This document shows, piece after piece, positions 11,922 through 12,517 of a DNA stretch of 12,517 nt. The notes beneath the pieces are model-generated. The model saw only the letters and a list, made by a program, of their open reading frames with translations. It had not been told where the DNA came from and did no database searches. Within the stretch, counting starts at the first letter, position 1, and the number at the start of each line of letters is the position of its first letter. The stretch lies in NCBI GenBank assembly GCA_015490675.1, contig WFXI01000005.1:1-12517 (forward strand). The letters run 5' to 3'. Position numbers and translations under genes: made by a program. This DNA comes from Hydrogenothermaceae bacterium (GTDB taxonomy: Bacteria > Aquificota > Aquificia > Aquificales > Hydrogenothermaceae).

Positions 11922-11939
11922 AAGGAGGTAAGTTTATTG
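11921..11939 (+). promoter_or_regulatory. Ribosome binding site that sets the TTG start of glyA
   Basis: AAAGGAGGT (11921-11929) begins in the rpiB stop codon and lies 7-8 nt before TTG at 11937-11939. The resulting N terminus, MLEHLKQTDPDVFEA, aligns with the expected start of bacterial serine hydroxymethyltransferase. Confidence 0.8.
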
Positions 11940-12517
11940 CTAGAGCATTTAAAACAAACAGACCCAGATGTTTTTGAAGCTGTTTCAAAAGAATTTAAAA
12001 GACAACAAGACCATTTAGAAATGATAGCTTCTGAGAATTATACTTCTTATGCTGTAATGGAGGCTCAAGGTTCTGTTTTAACTAACAAATATGCAGAAGG
12101 TCTTCCATTTAAAAGATACTATGGTGGATGTGAATATGTAGATATTGTTGAAGATTTAGCTATAAAGAGAGTTAAAGAGCTTTTTGGAGCTGAACACGCA
12201 AATGTTCAACCTCACTCAGGGTCACAGGCTAATCAGGCTGTTTACTTTTCTAAACTACAGCCAGGAGATACTATCTTAGGAATGAGATTAGACCACGGTG
12301 GACACTTAACTCATGGAGCAAAAGTTAATGCTTCTGGAATAGTTTTTAACTCTGTTCAATATGGACTAAATCCAGAAACAGAGCTTATAGATTACGATGA
12401 AGTTTATAGACTTGCAAAAGAACATAAACCAAAAATGATTGTTGCAGGTGCTTCTGCATACTCTAGGGTAATTGATTGGGCAAAATTTAAAGAGATTGCT
12501 GATGAAGTTGGAGCTTA
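11937..12517 (+). CDS. glyA: Serine hydroxymethyltransferase, N-terminal part, cut by window edge
   Basis: GlyA is a PLP enzyme that converts serine and tetrahydrofolate to glycine and 5,10-methylenetetrahydrofolate. The window covers about the first 193 of some 420 residues. Landmarks are MIASENYTS (E33), GLPFKRYYGGCEYVD (Y61-Y62), the phosphate-binding PHSGSQAN (93-99), LDHGGHLTHG with the PLP-stacking histidine H123, and IVAGASAYSRVIDWAKFKEIADEVGA. The PLP lysine lies beyond the window. From memory the sequence is very close to the Aquifex enzyme, which is my main clue to the phylum. It follows rpiB by 15 nt with a strong ribosome binding site and starts with TTG. I see no glycine riboswitch, and there is no room for one in the gap. 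Confidence 0.96.
   Translation, partial: MLEHLKQTDPDVFEAVSKEFKRQQDHLEMIASENYTSYAVMEAQGSVLTNKYAEGLPFKRYYGGCEYVDIVEDLAIKRVKELFGAEHANVQPHSGSQANQAVYFSKLQPGDTILGMRLDHGGHLTHGAKVNASGIVFNSVQYGLNPETELIDYDEVYRLAKEHKPKMIVAGASAYSRVIDWAKFKEIADEVGA

Noticed and set aside
11538..11988. Two open minus-strand frames opposite rpiB and the start of glyA
   Set aside because: Antisense to two strongly recognised metabolic genes, with Ser/Phe/Asn-rich products typical of shadow frames.
1..12517. CRISPR arrays, insertion sequences, tRNA or rRNA genes, attachment sites
   Set aside because: No regularly spaced repeats, transposase-like frames, terminal inverted repeats or cloverleaf sequences were seen on either strand by eye.

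Overview
The window is very AT-rich, and its coding regions use many TTG and GTG starts (five of the fourteen genes or partial genes). It looks like a chromosomal stretch from a Gram-negative, probably thermophilic bacterium. My best guess is Aquificota (Hydrogenothermaceae such as Sulfurihydrogenibium or Persephonella). The basis is the close resemblance, from memory, of the partial GlyA to Aquifex serine hydroxymethyltransferase, together with low GC, type IV pili and a periplasmic DsbC-like protein. Campylobacterota or another low-GC Gram-negative lineage cannot be excluded. No search was run.

Layout. (1) Positions 1-175, minus strand: N-terminal part of peptide chain release factor 2 (prfB). 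(2) Positions 244-6321, plus strand: a tight operon for the type IV pilus tip and priming complex. It contains a small unrecognised exported protein, a PilY1-type adhesin, and FimT/GspH-, PilV-, PilW- and PilX-like minor pilins. Most neighbours overlap by 4-16 nt. (3) Positions 6327-9152, minus strand: two major-type pilins and an STT3/PglB-type oligosaccharyltransferase. The first pilin gene has a likely sigma-54 promoter and is followed by a strong GC-hairpin/poly-T terminator. The second pilin gene then overlaps the transferase gene by 8 nt. (4) Positions 9304-9708, plus strand: a membrane-anchored single-domain rhodanese. Its predicted promoter is overlapped by a 19-nt palindrome. (5) Positions 9695-11390, minus strand: a DsbC/DsbG-type thiol-disulfide protein and an orphan Dpp/Nik-type ABC ATPase, separated by 1 nt. 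(6) Positions 11475-12517, plus strand: rpiB and the start of glyA.

How the parts fit. Regions 2 and 3 together encode most of the surface-exposed part of a type IV pilus: tip adhesin, minor pilins and two alternative pilins. They also encode a candidate dedicated pilin N-glycosylation enzyme. The most interesting point is the pairing of pilin with an STT3-type transferase. That position is filled in some other bacteria by unrelated pilin O-glycosyltransferases (TfpO/PilO). The enzyme keeps the catalytic acidic residues, but the WWDYG sequon-reading motif reads TWSYG. Both pilins carry an N-x-S sequon at exactly the same mature position (N54) although the surrounding sequence has diverged. 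The pilins and PilY1 are rich in cysteine, which makes the nearby DsbC-like protein a plausible folding partner. No gene-free stretch exceeds 300 bases, and I see no tRNA, rRNA, CRISPR or insertion sequence.
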